In this document: positions 16,361-25,026 of the stretch, in pieces
How the letters are laid out: each line of letters opens with the position of its first letter
Position numbering within the stretch: position 1 is the stretch's first letter
From: UBA1740 sp045587025
Lineage (GTDB): Bacteria; Bacillota; Clostridia; Oscillospirales; CAG-272
Reading direction: 5' to 3'
NCBI GenBank assembly: GCA_045587025.1
Contig: JAZNBK010000053.1
Location: 27,064-91,063, forward strand
DNA: 64,000 nucleotides
Notes under the pieces: generated by a model
Seen by the model: only the letters and a program-made list of their open reading frames with translations
What the model was told of the DNA's origin: nothing
The model's database searches: none
Translations under genes and position numbers: made by a program

Positions 16361-17065
16361 TTAATTATATTCAAACATCCTGCGTACAGTTTCCAGATTG
16401 CGCGCGTGATTTCTCTCTGCCGTTTTTCGCTCGAATAACGAAGCAATCGTGCTTACCCGTCTTACGCAGATGATAGTATCGTCGGGAAGGACCGACAATC
16501 CCGAAAGGTTGCCGAACTTCGTACTACTCAATTTTACTCCGTATTCGCCAACAAACTCAACGTCTGCATCGCCAACAAATTCAGCAATCGGCAAAAATCC
16601 GTCTGCTTCACATACTCTTTCAAAAAGGAAGGGGCTTAAAAGGCATATCGTCGCCTCTCCTGCGAGAATTTCCTGGTCAAAAACCTCAATATTGTTTGCA
16701 ATCAAGGTGGTATTCGCCTCATAACCGTTATCAAGCTCGTTAAGCTCTCGGATTTCCTCGGGAGACATTATAAAAAGCTCTCTTATAGCGACGTTCGTTT
16801 TTCCGTCGCCGTCCTCATCGTCAACCACGTTATAGAAGTCGCCTTCCACGTCAAGCAACTGCTTGCGACTCATCTGACATGGCCCTGCATACATAATGTA
16901 AGAATCGTAGCTATTATTTTCTGCCGCCTGAACTATACATATAATTCCCGCAACAATAAAAAACAGCGCGAAAAGAGTCACCAATTTATAATGATACCAA
17001 TAGTTTTCAATCCAAAGACGAAAGGCGGATTTCGGCCTTTCAAATACCTTTTCGTTATTATCCAT
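16361..17065 (-). CDS. Single-span membrane protein of unknown function
   Basis: 234 residues; no family recognised. A short cytoplasmic N-terminus is followed by one hydrophobic helix (LVTLFALFFIVAGIICIVQ, about residues 29-47) and a 185-residue outer domain. The outer domain contains the calcium-loop-like DDEDGDGKTNV. The repeated DADVEFVGEYGVKL and VLPDDTIICVRR stretches suggest a mixed alpha/beta fold, perhaps substrate-binding-like. AAAGGA precedes the ATG at 17065; an ATG two codons earlier is also possible. It lies downstream of lysS but beyond a large inverted repeat, so it may be separately transcribed. Confidence 0.7.
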   Translation of the reverse strand: MDNNEKVFERPKSAFRLWIENYWYHYKLVTLFALFFIVAGIICIVQAAENNSYDSYIMYAGPCQMSRKQLLDVEGDFYNVVDDEDGDGKTNVAIRELFIMSPEEIRELNELDNGYEANTTLIANNIEVFDQEILAGEATICLLSPFLFERVCEADGFLPIAEFVGDADVEFVGEYGVKLSSTKFGNLSGLSVLPDDTIICVRRVSTIASLFERKTAERNHARNLETVRRMFEYN

Positions 17066-17089
17066 TTCCATTCCTTTCAACACAAATGA

Positions 17090-17162
17090 CAGGGCTTTTG
17101 CCAAAAAAAGCAGCAAGCTTCGCAAACGGAAGAAAAGATATGCTTTTCAGGCAAAAGCCCTG
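17090..17162 (-). terminator. Inverted repeat after lysS, possible terminator
   Basis: 13-bp perfect arms (CAGGGCTTTTGCC at 17090-17102 and its complement at 17150-17162) enclose 47 bases containing an A/T tract. The long loop makes it atypical. Confidence 0.45.
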
Positions 17163-17167
17163 CGTAT

Positions 17168-18670
17168 TTATTCAGATGCCTTTTCCGGCTTCATCGTGGG
17201 GAAAAGCAATACGTCACGAATAGAAGCGCTATCAGTAAGAAGCATAACAAGTCGGTCTATTCCAAAGCCAAGTCCGCCCGTAGGAGCGAGACCGTATTCG
17301 AGCGCAGTTACGTAATCGTAATCTACCTGCGCCGTCGTGTTCGGATCTTCCGCCTTTTTAAGCGCTACCTGACGCTCAAATCTCTCTTTCTGGTCGATAG
17401 GATCGTTAAGCTCGCTGAAGGCGTTTCCAAACTCGGTAGCGTCTATGAAGTACTCGAACCGTTCTGTGAATGCAGGTTCACTCGGCTTTCTCTTTGCAAG
17501 AGGACTGTTTTCAACGGGATAGTCATAAATGAACGTAGGTTGAATAAGTTTTTCCTCTACGTATGCATCGAAAAGCTCTATCAAAACCGTGCCCTTCGTA
17601 GCATTCTTCGGAACCTCGACGCGCATTTTCTTTGCGCACTCTCTCGCGTCCTCGTCAGATTTCCATTCATAGTAGTCGCAACCGGCGTGCTTCTTAACTG
17701 CCTCAGCCATTGTAAGACGTTCCCAATTTCCCATATGAATTTCTTTGCCCTGATAAGTAATATCCAAGCTTCCGCAAATCTTTAACGCAAGTAATTTATA
17801 AAGCTCCTCTACCAAGTCCATCATACCCTTGTAATCTGTGTATGCTTGGTATAACTCTATTGTAGTAAATTCAGGATTATGCTTGGTATCCATTCCTTCG
17901 TTACGGAAGATACGACCTACCTCGTACACTCTATCAATACCGCCGACGATCAGGCGCTTGAGATAAAGCTCCGTTTCGATACGAAGATACATATCCATAT
18001 CAAGAGTATTGTGATGAGTAATAAAAGGTCTCGCAGATGCGCCAATCTCAAAGGGGGTAAGTATCGGGGTATCTACCTCGAGGAAGCCCTTTCCATCAAG
18101 ATAGTTACGGATTTCTCTTAAAATCTGACTGCGCTTAATGAAGGTGTCCTTGACCTCAGGATTTGCTATCAAATCCACGTATCTCTGTCTGTAACGAAGA
18201 TCGGTGTTGGTCAAGCCGTGGAACTTTTCAGGCAAAGGAAGCAAGGATTTTGAAAGAAGCACGAGCTTCTGCGCGTGCACGGAAACCTCGCCCGTCTGAG
18301 TTTTGAAAACGAAGCCCTCCAAGCCAATAATATCTCCTACGTCCCACTTTTTAAAATCAGCGTAAACGTCCTCTCCGACGTCGTCGCGCTTTACGTAGGA
18401 CTGAATTTTACCGCTACCGTCCAAAACGTGCATAAAGGACGCCTTGCCCATAATACGACGGCTGACTATTCTTCCCGCAATGCTTACGGTTTTTCCCTCG
18501 TATTGTTCAAAATCAGAAATTATTTCAGAGCTTTTTGCGTTTACGTCGTACTTAGTTATTTCAAAGGGGTTCTTGCCCGCTTCGATCAATGCGGCAAGCT
18601 TGTCGCGTCTTACCTGAAGCTCGTTTGTTACGTTGTTCTCTGCTATATTTGCATTATTGTTTGCGCTCAT
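17168..18670 (-). CDS. lysS: Lysyl-tRNA synthetase, class II
   Basis: Charges tRNA-Lys. 500 residues: an N-terminal OB fold for the anticodon (GKTVSIAGRIVSRRIMGKASF) and a class II catalytic domain. The catalytic domain has motif 2 at RNEGMDTKHNPEFTTIE and motif 3 at GLGFGIDRLVML. The start is the ATG with GAGAGGA 6 bases before it; the longer open frame reaches into greA. It lies 19 bases behind greA in the arrangement widespread in Firmicutes. No T-box precedes it. Confidence 0.97.
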   Translation of the reverse strand: MSANNNANIAENNVTNELQVRRDKLAALIEAGKNPFEITKYDVNAKSSEIISDFEQYEGKTVSIAGRIVSRRIMGKASFMHVLDGSGKIQSYVKRDDVGEDVYADFKKWDVGDIIGLEGFVFKTQTGEVSVHAQKLVLLSKSLLPLPEKFHGLTNTDLRYRQRYVDLIANPEVKDTFIKRSQILREIRNYLDGKGFLEVDTPILTPFEIGASARPFITHHNTLDMDMYLRIETELYLKRLIVGGIDRVYEVGRIFRNEGMDTKHNPEFTTIELYQAYTDYKGMMDLVEELYKLLALKICGSLDITYQGKEIHMGNWERLTMAEAVKKHAGCDYYEWKSDEDARECAKKMRVEVPKNATKGTVLIELFDAYVEEKLIQPTFIYDYPVENSPLAKRKPSEPAFTERFEYFIDATEFGNAFSELNDPIDQKERFERQVALKKAEDPNTTAQVDYDYVTALEYGLAPTGGLGFGIDRLVMLLTDSASIRDVLLFPTMKPEKASE

Positions 18671-18689
18671 AATGTATCCTCTCAAAGTT

Positions 18690-19172
18690 TTACGCTCTCG
18701 AAACGGAAAGAATATGCAAATGCACGACATTTCCGTTAGGAAGCTCTACTGCAACCTGATCGCCCGTAATCGCGCCGAGCAATGCCTGACCTATCGGTGA
18801 CTGGTCGGAAATTTTACCGTGAACGGGGTCCGTTTCATAAGAGCCGACGATATGATAGGTAACGTCCTTGTTCTTCTCTTGATTATGAACCTCGACGATA
18901 GAGCCGACGCTGACAACCGAGGAATCTATCTCGCTATCGTCAACAACGTGAGCGTTCTTTATAAGCTCCTCAAGCTCAAACGCTCTTGCCGCAAGCTTCG
19001 CCTGCTCGTTCTTAGCCTCATCGTACTCGCTGTTTTCCGAAAGGTCGCCGAAGCTTCTCGCCTGAGCTATTTCTCGCTTGTTTCTCTCCATCTCCACGTG
19101 CTTTATGTGGTCCAACTCGTCCTGCAACGCCTTAAAGCCCGCGGCGGTATAATTTCTCTGCTTATCTGACAT
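18690..19172 (-). CDS. greA: Transcription elongation factor GreA
   Basis: 160 residues. Rescues backtracked RNA polymerase by stimulating transcript cleavage. The N-terminal coiled coil carries the acidic tip ARSFGDLSENSEYDEAKNEQ, and the C-terminal FKBP-like domain contains SPIGQALLG. AAAGGAG lies before the ATG. It is transcribed with lysS and probably belongs to the longer minus-strand run beginning at the PucR-type gene. Confidence 0.96.
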   Translation of the reverse strand: MSDKQRNYTAAGFKALQDELDHIKHVEMERNKREIAQARSFGDLSENSEYDEAKNEQAKLAARAFELEELIKNAHVVDDSEIDSSVVSVGSIVEVHNQEKNKDVTYHIVGSYETDPVHGKISDQSPIGQALLGAITGDQVAVELPNGNVVHLHILSVSRA

Positions 19173-19206
19173 GACAATTCTCCTTTAAAGGTTTTATATA
19201 ATGTTT

Positions 19207-20625
19207 TTAGTTTCCGAGAGTATTCATTATCCGTATAATACGGTTAATTTCTTCTACGCCCGCCTGAAGCTGTGTGTCCTCTTCATAGGTGAGCTTGTAG
19301 ATGTTTTTATTTTGAGCTTCCTCTGAAAGCTCAACCTCAATATCGGGGGTTATACCTATTCCGTCATAGTTGGGACTATACGGGGGAGCATAGTGGAAGT
19401 AGGTTATCGTAACTACCGAGCCGTCCTCTTTTCCGTTTACGTCGGTAAGCGGTACGCTCGTTTGTCCGACGCCCTTTCCGTAGGTTTTTACACCTATAAG
19501 CGTCGCCGCATTATAGTCGTTCAACGACGAAGTGAAAAGCTCTCCCGCACTGGCGGTATTCTGGTTCGTAATAACCGCCATAGGCAGATTTATCTGATGA
19601 TTTTCATAATATTCATTAAAAATTCTGAACGACCAGCTGCAATCGTCAACGGAAGAAATAGTATAATTGTGCGTCTCATCCTTATATTCCATATGAACGA
19701 TAGGACCGTCGGGCAAAATATATTCCAAAATTGCTACAACCGAGTCGAGCGAGCCGCCGGGATTGTTTCTTAAATCAAAAATCAAGCCCTTTGCGCCCAT
19801 GCTATCAAGAGACGTATACGCGTCGACGAACTGACCGTAGGTTTTGCCGTCAAAGCCGGTAATTCTTATATAGCCGATATTATCGGGCATCATCTCAAAA
19901 TCTATCGTCTGCTCTATTACCTTTTCTCTTATAACGTCAAAGGTGATACGCTCGCCGTCTCGCATAACGGTAATGTTTACGCTCGTTCCAAGCTCGCCTC
20001 TGACCTTATCAATAGTTTCATAATATCCGATTTTCGCAATGTCCTCTCCGCCTACTTCAACGAGAACATCGCCCGGCAAAATTCCAACTCTGTCGGCAGG
20101 GCTGTCTTCAAAGACCATAAGAATATCGATATATTTGTCCTCGTTCATCGTAACCTGAACGCCTATGCCTGCATATTCGCCGTTCATATCGTCCTTATAG
20201 TCCTCGTATGCATCCGCATCGTAATAATACGCATACTTGTCACCCATTACGTGAAGATAGGAATCTATAAACACCGTAGTAGCGTCATCAACCGTCTCAA
20301 TGTCTCCTATATCAACGTTTTGAACGATGAACTTGATAACGTCTGCGCTAATCTCGGAATATTCTTTATATTCGCCGACGTAAAGCGAGGCAAATATCTC
20401 CTCGACCTGCAAAAGCTTGTTATAATCAACTAAAGAAAGGAACGCATTCATTTCTTCCTTATCAAAGGTATAGTCAACTATGGGAGTAGTTATCAACGGA
20501 TTTTGAGTCGTCGGAGCGTCCGACGGCTTTTTCCCCATATCGCAAGAAAGCAGTGAAAGGGATATAGCTATAACGATAAGAAGAACTGCAATTCTTCTAA
20601 GGGAAATTTTCTTTGTATTATTCAT
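19207..20625 (-). CDS. S41 C-terminal processing peptidase, lipoprotein
   Basis: 472 residues. Lipoprotein signal with lipobox LLSC (Cys28), so it acts on the outer face of the membrane. Domains in order: N-terminal helices, PDZ (about residues 135-215, YAGIGVQVTMNEDKY to GDVLVEVGGEDIAK), and S41 peptidase. The nucleophile Ser is in NTASAGELFTSSL and the general base Lys in GVKTYGKGVGQTS. CtpA/CtpB relatives cut signalling proteins, including in sporulation, but the target here is unknown. GGAG 6 bases before the ATG decides the start. Confidence 0.92.
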   Translation of the reverse strand: MNNTKKISLRRIAVLLIVIAISLSLLSCDMGKKPSDAPTTQNPLITTPIVDYTFDKEEMNAFLSLVDYNKLLQVEEIFASLYVGEYKEYSEISADVIKFIVQNVDIGDIETVDDATTVFIDSYLHVMGDKYAYYYDADAYEDYKDDMNGEYAGIGVQVTMNEDKYIDILMVFEDSPADRVGILPGDVLVEVGGEDIAKIGYYETIDKVRGELGTSVNITVMRDGERITFDVIREKVIEQTIDFEMMPDNIGYIRITGFDGKTYGQFVDAYTSLDSMGAKGLIFDLRNNPGGSLDSVVAILEYILPDGPIVHMEYKDETHNYTISSVDDCSWSFRIFNEYYENHQINLPMAVITNQNTASAGELFTSSLNDYNAATLIGVKTYGKGVGQTSVPLTDVNGKEDGSVVTITYFHYAPPYSPNYDGIGITPDIEVELSEEAQNKNIYKLTYEEDTQLQAGVEEINRIIRIMNTLGN

Positions 20626-20642
20626 ATTTTTCTCCGTGCTGC

Positions 20643-20664
20643 AAATCAAACGTCAGTTTGATTT
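20643..20664. other. Hairpin in the leader of the S41 peptidase
   Basis: 9-bp arms AAATCAAAC and its complement around GTCA, directly upstream of the peptidase ribosome site. No T tract follows on the minus strand, so it is more likely an mRNA leader structure than a terminator. Confidence 0.5.
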
Positions 20665-20678
20665 AACGCATAAATGAA

Positions 20679-21770
20679 TTAGAACTTAGTCGGACGGTTT
20701 ACAAGATATCTCTTTACCATAAGAGCGACCTTGAAGGTGACCGCCTGATCAAATTCACGCAAATCAAGACCTGTAATCTTGCGAATCTTCTCTAATCTGT
20801 AAACCAAGGTGTTTCTGTGAACGAAAAGCTTTCTCGACGCCTCGGATACGTTCAGGTTGTTCTCAAAGAAGGTCTGCACCGTCGCCAGCGTTTCTCTGTC
20901 AAGAGACTCGAGCGGTCCTTTTTTGAACACCTCCTGCAAGAATATCTCGCAAAGAGTGGTAGGAAGCTGATATATAAGACGGCCGATACCCAAATTGTCG
21001 TAGCTTATTACGTCCTTTTCGGTATCAAACACCTTTCCGACCTCGATAGAAATTCTCGCTTCCTTATACGCTCTCGCCAAATCCTTCAAGGAGTCCGAAA
21101 TCGTACTTACGCCGATATACGCCTTGGCAAAAAATTCCGTGTTCAAGGTCTGAACGATAGATTCAGCCAATTCCTCCGCTTCTGAAATTTCGTAATTTTC
21201 AGGAACCTGTTTAACGAGAACGATATCCTGCTCGCTTATGCTGATTATATAATCGTGCGCTCTGTCGGGGAACATTCCCTGAATAATATCGTAGGGGAGC
21301 ATATCGGTCTTAACGCCAAATTTGATAATCAAAACGACGTGCTTTCCCTCTTCCTCAAAATGAAGCTCCTTGCTTTTTACGTAAATATCGCTCGGTAGGA
21401 TATTATCAAGCATTATATTCTTGACAAAGGACGTCTTATCATGCTTTTCATAATAGAGACTTTTTATGCCGTCAAGAGTTACGGCGAGAATGCCCGTCGC
21501 CATTTCTGCGCGCTCATCTGTGCCTTCAACGAAAACGGTATATTCCTCGTTTTCTGCGCCGCTACCTACTACGTAACGATATGTATATCCGCCAATAAGG
21601 GCAATGTTTCCCGAATAAGCAAGCTCTTCTCTAACTCCAAGTCGAGTTTCTCCTATTTGTGAATACTCGCTGCATGCAATAACAATCCCATTCTCGTCAA
21701 TCACGCCGACAGTGCGTCCAACTGTGTCTCTTGTGCGTTGCATAACTCCTTGAAATATACGATTAGACAT
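20679..21770 (-). CDS. PucR/CdaR-type transcriptional regulator
   Basis: 363 residues. The N-terminal sugar-diacid-recognition-like domain begins GVMQRTRDTVGRTVGVIDENG, followed by a GGDEF-like middle region (KAYIGVSTISDSLKDLARAYKEARIS). The PucR helix-turn-helix lies at the C-terminus (NVSEASRKLFVHRNTLVYRLEKI). The inducer is unknown; diacid-sugar metabolism genes are absent from the neighbourhood. GAGGA 6 bases before the ATG at 21770 decides the start. Repeated CAAAACGGT elements in the leader could be its own binding sites. Confidence 0.88.
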   Translation of the reverse strand: MSNRIFQGVMQRTRDTVGRTVGVIDENGIVIACSEYSQIGETRLGVREELAYSGNIALIGGYTYRYVVGSGAENEEYTVFVEGTDERAEMATGILAVTLDGIKSLYYEKHDKTSFVKNIMLDNILPSDIYVKSKELHFEEEGKHVVLIIKFGVKTDMLPYDIIQGMFPDRAHDYIISISEQDIVLVKQVPENYEISEAEELAESIVQTLNTEFFAKAYIGVSTISDSLKDLARAYKEARISIEVGKVFDTEKDVISYDNLGIGRLIYQLPTTLCEIFLQEVFKKGPLESLDRETLATVQTFFENNLNVSEASRKLFVHRNTLVYRLEKIRKITGLDLREFDQAVTFKVALMVKRYLVNRPTKF

Positions 21771-21836
21771 ATTTTTCCTCACTTTCAAAGCTTTCATGAA
21801 TTTTAGTAGTCAAAAGCATTATATCTGCATAAAATC

Positions 21837-21867
21837 CAAAACGGTCAAATTTCACGGACAAAACGGT
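21837..21867. promoter_or_regulatory. Pair of CAAAACGGT direct repeats in the regulator leader
   Basis: CAAAACGGT at 21837-21845 and 21859-21867, 22 bases apart (two helical turns). An inverted related element, GCCGTTTTA, lies at 21896-21904 near the start of transcription. Candidate operator for the PucR-type regulator. Confidence 0.4.
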
Positions 21868-21919
21868 TTTGAGAATTTCGCTTTCTTATATTTGTGCCGT
21901 TTTAGTAATACTGTACTAC

Positions 21920-21948
21920 ATTGTAATATATTTTTTGTCGTTTTTCAA
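21920..21948 (-). promoter_or_regulatory. Promoter of the PucR-type regulator
   Basis: Minus-strand TTGAAA, 17 bases, TACAAT. It implies a leader of about 140 bases containing the repeated elements. Confidence 0.55.
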
Positions 21949-22018
21949 TAGAAAAAATTAAAAAAATATAAAAATTTACAAATTTTTAGTCGTTTTTTTA
22001 TACATTTTGCCCTGAAAA

Positions 22019-22756
22019 TTACAATTCATAAAAAAAGGATATGCAGGAAAGCGCAAAAATAGGAGCAGTTTCGCACCTTAAAATTCGTTTTCCGAGTGTG
22101 ACAGGAATTGCGCCCTTCGCCTTCGCCTCGTTCGCTTCCCTTTCGGAAAAACCGCCCTCGCTTCCTATAATGATAGCGAGAGAGCTTATATTTCTTCCCT
22201 TTTCATCAAGAAGCTGTTTTATCGTATCGGTATGGCAGTCCTCATAACAAAAAAGCGCCATATCGCACGCAGATGCCCGTTCGAGCATAGCGTCGAAGGA
22301 AAGGGGGGCGCAAATCTCGGGTATGCGGGAGCGCCCGCACTGCTTCGCCGCCTCGCGCGCAATTTTGTTCATTCTTGTGAGCTGTTTATCTATCTTTTCA
22401 GCTTTTGGGCGCTTAACGCATCTCTCGCTTTCAAAGGGCGTGACGCTAAAAACGCCGAGCTCTACCGACTTTTGAATTATAAGCTCGAGCTTATCGCCCT
22501 TCGGAAACGCCTGAAAAAGATGCACGAACAGGGGAGCTTCTCCCGCGCCGTCCCTCTCTTCGCATATCTCTGCCGTAACGGCTTCCCCGTCCATATGGCA
22601 AAGCTTGCACAGGTATTCTCTGCCGTCTTTATCGCAGACGGTAATGCTGTCGCCTACCGCCATACGCAAGGAATAGGAAATATGATGAGCGTCCTCTCTG
22701 TCGAGCGTTACTATCTTGTCTTTGATTTTTTCGTTATCTACAAAAAATCTCGGCAT
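22019..22756 (-). CDS. rsmE: 16S rRNA (uracil-1498-N3)-methyltransferase
   Basis: SPOUT-class methyltransferase acting on U1498 of 16S rRNA. 245 residues. An N-terminal PUA-like domain (PRFFVDNEKIKDKIV, DAHHISYSLRMAVGD) is followed by the SPOUT knot with IIIGSEGGFSEREANEAK and LGKRILRCETAP. GGAGGG lies just before the ATG, 13 bases after prmA. Last gene of the ireB-ribF-prmA-rsmE unit. Confidence 0.95.
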   Translation of the reverse strand: MPRFFVDNEKIKDKIVTLDREDAHHISYSLRMAVGDSITVCDKDGREYLCKLCHMDGEAVTAEICEERDGAGEAPLFVHLFQAFPKGDKLELIIQKSVELGVFSVTPFESERCVKRPKAEKIDKQLTRMNKIAREAAKQCGRSRIPEICAPLSFDAMLERASACDMALFCYEDCHTDTIKQLLDEKGRNISSLAIIIGSEGGFSEREANEAKAKGAIPVTLGKRILRCETAPIFALSCISFFYEL

Positions 22757-22769
22757 AAGCCCTCCAAGT

Positions 22770-23687
22770 TTATTTTCTCTTCGCTAAAATTGCGAGCCAA
22801 TCGTTCTCTCGCTTTTCCTCCACGGCAACATAGCCGTGCTCCTCTAACGCATTATATATTTCCGCCGCTCTCGGCTCAATTATACCCGAAAGAATTATTT
22901 TTCCGTCATCTGCGAGATAATCCTTCATTTCGGGCAACATTCTCAAAATTATGTCGGCGACGATATTCGCCAAAATCAGATCGTATTTTCCGTTTGAAAG
23001 GTCGACCGATTTGAACAAGTCCGACGTGTCGCAGGTGATATTCTTTGCGCCGTCCGCCGCTATATTCTCTCTCGCCACCTTAACTGCGACAGGATCGACG
23101 TCGTAAGCCGCGCAGCTTTTTGCGCCGAGCTTTGCGGCGCATATAGCGAGTATACCGCTTCCGCATCCCATATCAAGAACTCTTTCATTTCCCGTCATTT
23201 TATCCTGCATAAGCTCGATTACCAAGCGGGTGGTTTCGTGCGTGCCCGTGCCGAACGCCATTCCGGGATCCATACGCAAGACGATCTCGCCCTCGCCCGA
23301 GGTATATTCCTCCCAAGCGGGAACTATCGTTATCTTTCCGAGCTTTATCGGCTTATAATACTTTTTCCAGCTCTCCGCCCAGTCCTCCTCGCAAACACCC
23401 TCGTACCTGATTTCCGCGTCTATATTGAGCAAGGAAAGGCGTTCCTTCAAGAACGCCGTGTATTCGGGCAAGCTTTTGTCCTCTGAAACAAAGATAGAGA
23501 CCTCCGCGTAATTTTTGTCCGCGTTTAAAATGCTTTCGTCTATCAGGTCGCCGTACATGCCGTTTACAGATAGGTCGCTGTAATCCTCTATCATAAGTCC
23601 GCTATCGAGCATGCACATAAGAGCGCAAAGGGCGTCGAAATCCTCTTTTTTTGCTCTTGCGGTCAATTTCGTCCACTGTTCTGCCAT
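22770..23687 (-). CDS. prmA: Ribosomal protein L11 methyltransferase
   Basis: Trimethylates lysines of ribosomal protein L11. 305 residues. The N-terminal substrate-recognition domain is followed by the linker WKKYYKPIKLGKITIVPAWE and the Rossmann domain with DPGMAFGTGTHETTRL, VLDMGCGSGILAI and NIVADIILRM. GAGGC precedes the ATG, and the start overlaps the ribF end by 25 bases. The prmA-rsmE pairing is very common in Firmicutes. Confidence 0.95.
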   Translation of the reverse strand: MAEQWTKLTARAKKEDFDALCALMCMLDSGLMIEDYSDLSVNGMYGDLIDESILNADKNYAEVSIFVSEDKSLPEYTAFLKERLSLLNIDAEIRYEGVCEEDWAESWKKYYKPIKLGKITIVPAWEEYTSGEGEIVLRMDPGMAFGTGTHETTRLVIELMQDKMTGNERVLDMGCGSGILAICAAKLGAKSCAAYDVDPVAVKVARENIAADGAKNITCDTSDLFKSVDLSNGKYDLILANIVADIILRMLPEMKDYLADDGKIILSGIIEPRAAEIYNALEEHGYVAVEEKRENDWLAILAKRK

Positions 23688-24595
23688 TTTTCTGCCTCTT
23701 TCATATCCTTATAGATTTGTTTTTTCAGCTCGTCAACGCTCGAAAAGCGCATCTCTTCACGAATAAAGTCAAGAAATTCCACCGTCACTTCCCTGCCGTA
23801 CAGGTCGCCGTTATATCCCATTATATGAGTTTCGCAATTAACGCGGCCGTCGCTATCCACGGTAGGTCTGACACCGACGTTGGTGACCGAATAGTAATGC
23901 TCGCCGTCTATATAAGCTCTCGTTACGTAAACGCCGTTTTTGATTTTGACGATATTATCGTCGATATACTGATTTGCGGTAGGCGAGCCGAGCGTATGCC
24001 CGAGCCCCTTGCCGTGATAGACCTCGCCCGTAACAGAAAAAGGTCTGCCTAAAAGCTCTCTCGCTTTTTTTACGTCGCCTATCTCGACACAACGCCTTAT
24101 AGCAGTCGAGCTTACGGGGCTTCCATTAATATTAAAGGCGGGGTATACTATGCACTCCGCGTTTTCCTTATTCATCAAAGAAACGAGAGTATCCGCATCT
24201 CCCGCGGCGCCGCGTCCAAATCTGAAATTATAACCGCACACGGAAAGCCGCGCGTTACAGACGCCGACGACTATATGGCGCACAAATTCCTCGGGCGACA
24301 TATTTTTTACCGACTGAAAATCCAAAATAACGGCGTAATCAATCCCCAATTCTCTGAAAAGCTCAAGCTTTTCTCTTTCAGAAGAGAGGCGCATTGCGCC
24401 GTTTTTCAAGCCCGTGCCCCCACTCTCCGAAAATGTGAGCACGGCAGAAGAGAGACCTCTGCTCTTCGCCTCAGAAACGGCGAGCGACAAAAGCTCCCGA
24501 TGCCCCAGATGAACGCCGTCAAAAAATCCAAGCGCCACCACCGTATGCTCTGTAACGGTAGTGGCTTCCCGGCTTTGTAAATTCAGTATTCTCAA
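23663..24595 (-). CDS. ribF: Bifunctional riboflavin kinase / FMN adenylyltransferase
   Basis: Makes FMN and FAD from riboflavin. 310 residues. The N-terminal adenylyltransferase shows ALGFFDGVHLGHRELL and VCGYNFRFGRGAAGD. The C-terminal kinase shows TGEVYHGKGLGHTLGSPTANQ, NGVYVTRAYIDG and NCETHIMGYNGDLYG. The start appears to be TTG, its TTGA overlapping the ireB stop, with no clear ribosome site of its own; reinitiation after ireB is likely. Confidence 0.94.
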   Translation of the reverse strand: MRILNLQSREATTVTEHTVVALGFFDGVHLGHRELLSLAVSEAKSRGLSSAVLTFSESGGTGLKNGAMRLSSEREKLELFRELGIDYAVILDFQSVKNMSPEEFVRHIVVGVCNARLSVCGYNFRFGRGAAGDADTLVSLMNKENAECIVYPAFNINGSPVSSTAIRRCVEIGDVKKARELLGRPFSVTGEVYHGKGLGHTLGSPTANQYIDDNIVKIKNGVYVTRAYIDGEHYYSVTNVGVRPTVDSDGRVNCETHIMGYNGDLYGREVTVEFLDFIREEMRFSSVDELKKQIYKDMKEAEKWQNSGRN

Positions 24596-24849
24596 AAGTT
24601 AGAATTTAAATAACTCTTAAGCAACAACGCAAGTAGCTCGTCTCTGTCTATCTTGCGGATAAGTCCGCGCGCGCCGTTGTGATTAGTTATATATGTCGGG
24701 TCCTCGGAGATAATATACCCAACGAGCTGATTGATAGGGTTGTAGCCCTTTTCCGTCAACGCCTGATAAACCGTACCTAATATACGGCGAATTTCTATAT
24801 CCTGGTCCGACGGCTTTGAAAACGTTATGGTTTTATTTTCATTATTCAT
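24592..24849 (-). CDS. ireB: IreB family regulatory phosphoprotein
   Basis: 85 residues, complete match in layout to the IreB (DUF965) family: FSKPSDQDIEIRRILGTVYQAL, then GYNPINQLVGYIISEDPTYI and HNGARGLIRKIDRDELL. In Enterococcus it is phosphorylated on N-terminal threonines by the PASTA kinase IreK and affects cell-wall stress tolerance; the N-terminal TITFSK has a Thr in reach. AAGGA precedes the ATG. First gene of the unit with ribF-prmA-rsmE. The kinase itself is not in this window. Confidence 0.93.
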   Translation of the reverse strand: MNNENKTITFSKPSDQDIEIRRILGTVYQALTEKGYNPINQLVGYIISEDPTYITNHNGARGLIRKIDRDELLALLLKSYLNSNF

Positions 24850-24887
24850 TTTGCAATTCCTTTCTCTTTCGGAATTCCGTTTTATTT

Positions 24888-24916
24888 ATTATACACTTTT
24901 TTTCTCTCTAAGTCAA
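24888..24916 (-). promoter_or_regulatory. Promoter of the ireB-ribF-prmA-rsmE unit
   Basis: Minus-strand TTGACT, 17 bases, TATAAT, about 40 bases before the ireB start. Confidence 0.8.
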
Positions 24917-24972
24917 TACATTTCCCCAATAAATGAATTTATAAAGTAAAATTGAAAGATATGCTCCGTTTA

Positions 24973-25001
24973 TTGACAAAATACCGTCATTGTGGTAAAA
25001 T
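24973..25001 (+). promoter_or_regulatory. Promoter of the THUMP methyltransferase gene
   Basis: TTGACA, 17 bases, TAAAAT with an extended TGG before it, 25 bases upstream of the start codon. Confidence 0.8.
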
Positions 25002-25026
25002 ATGAAAAAAACTAAAGAGGTTATAT

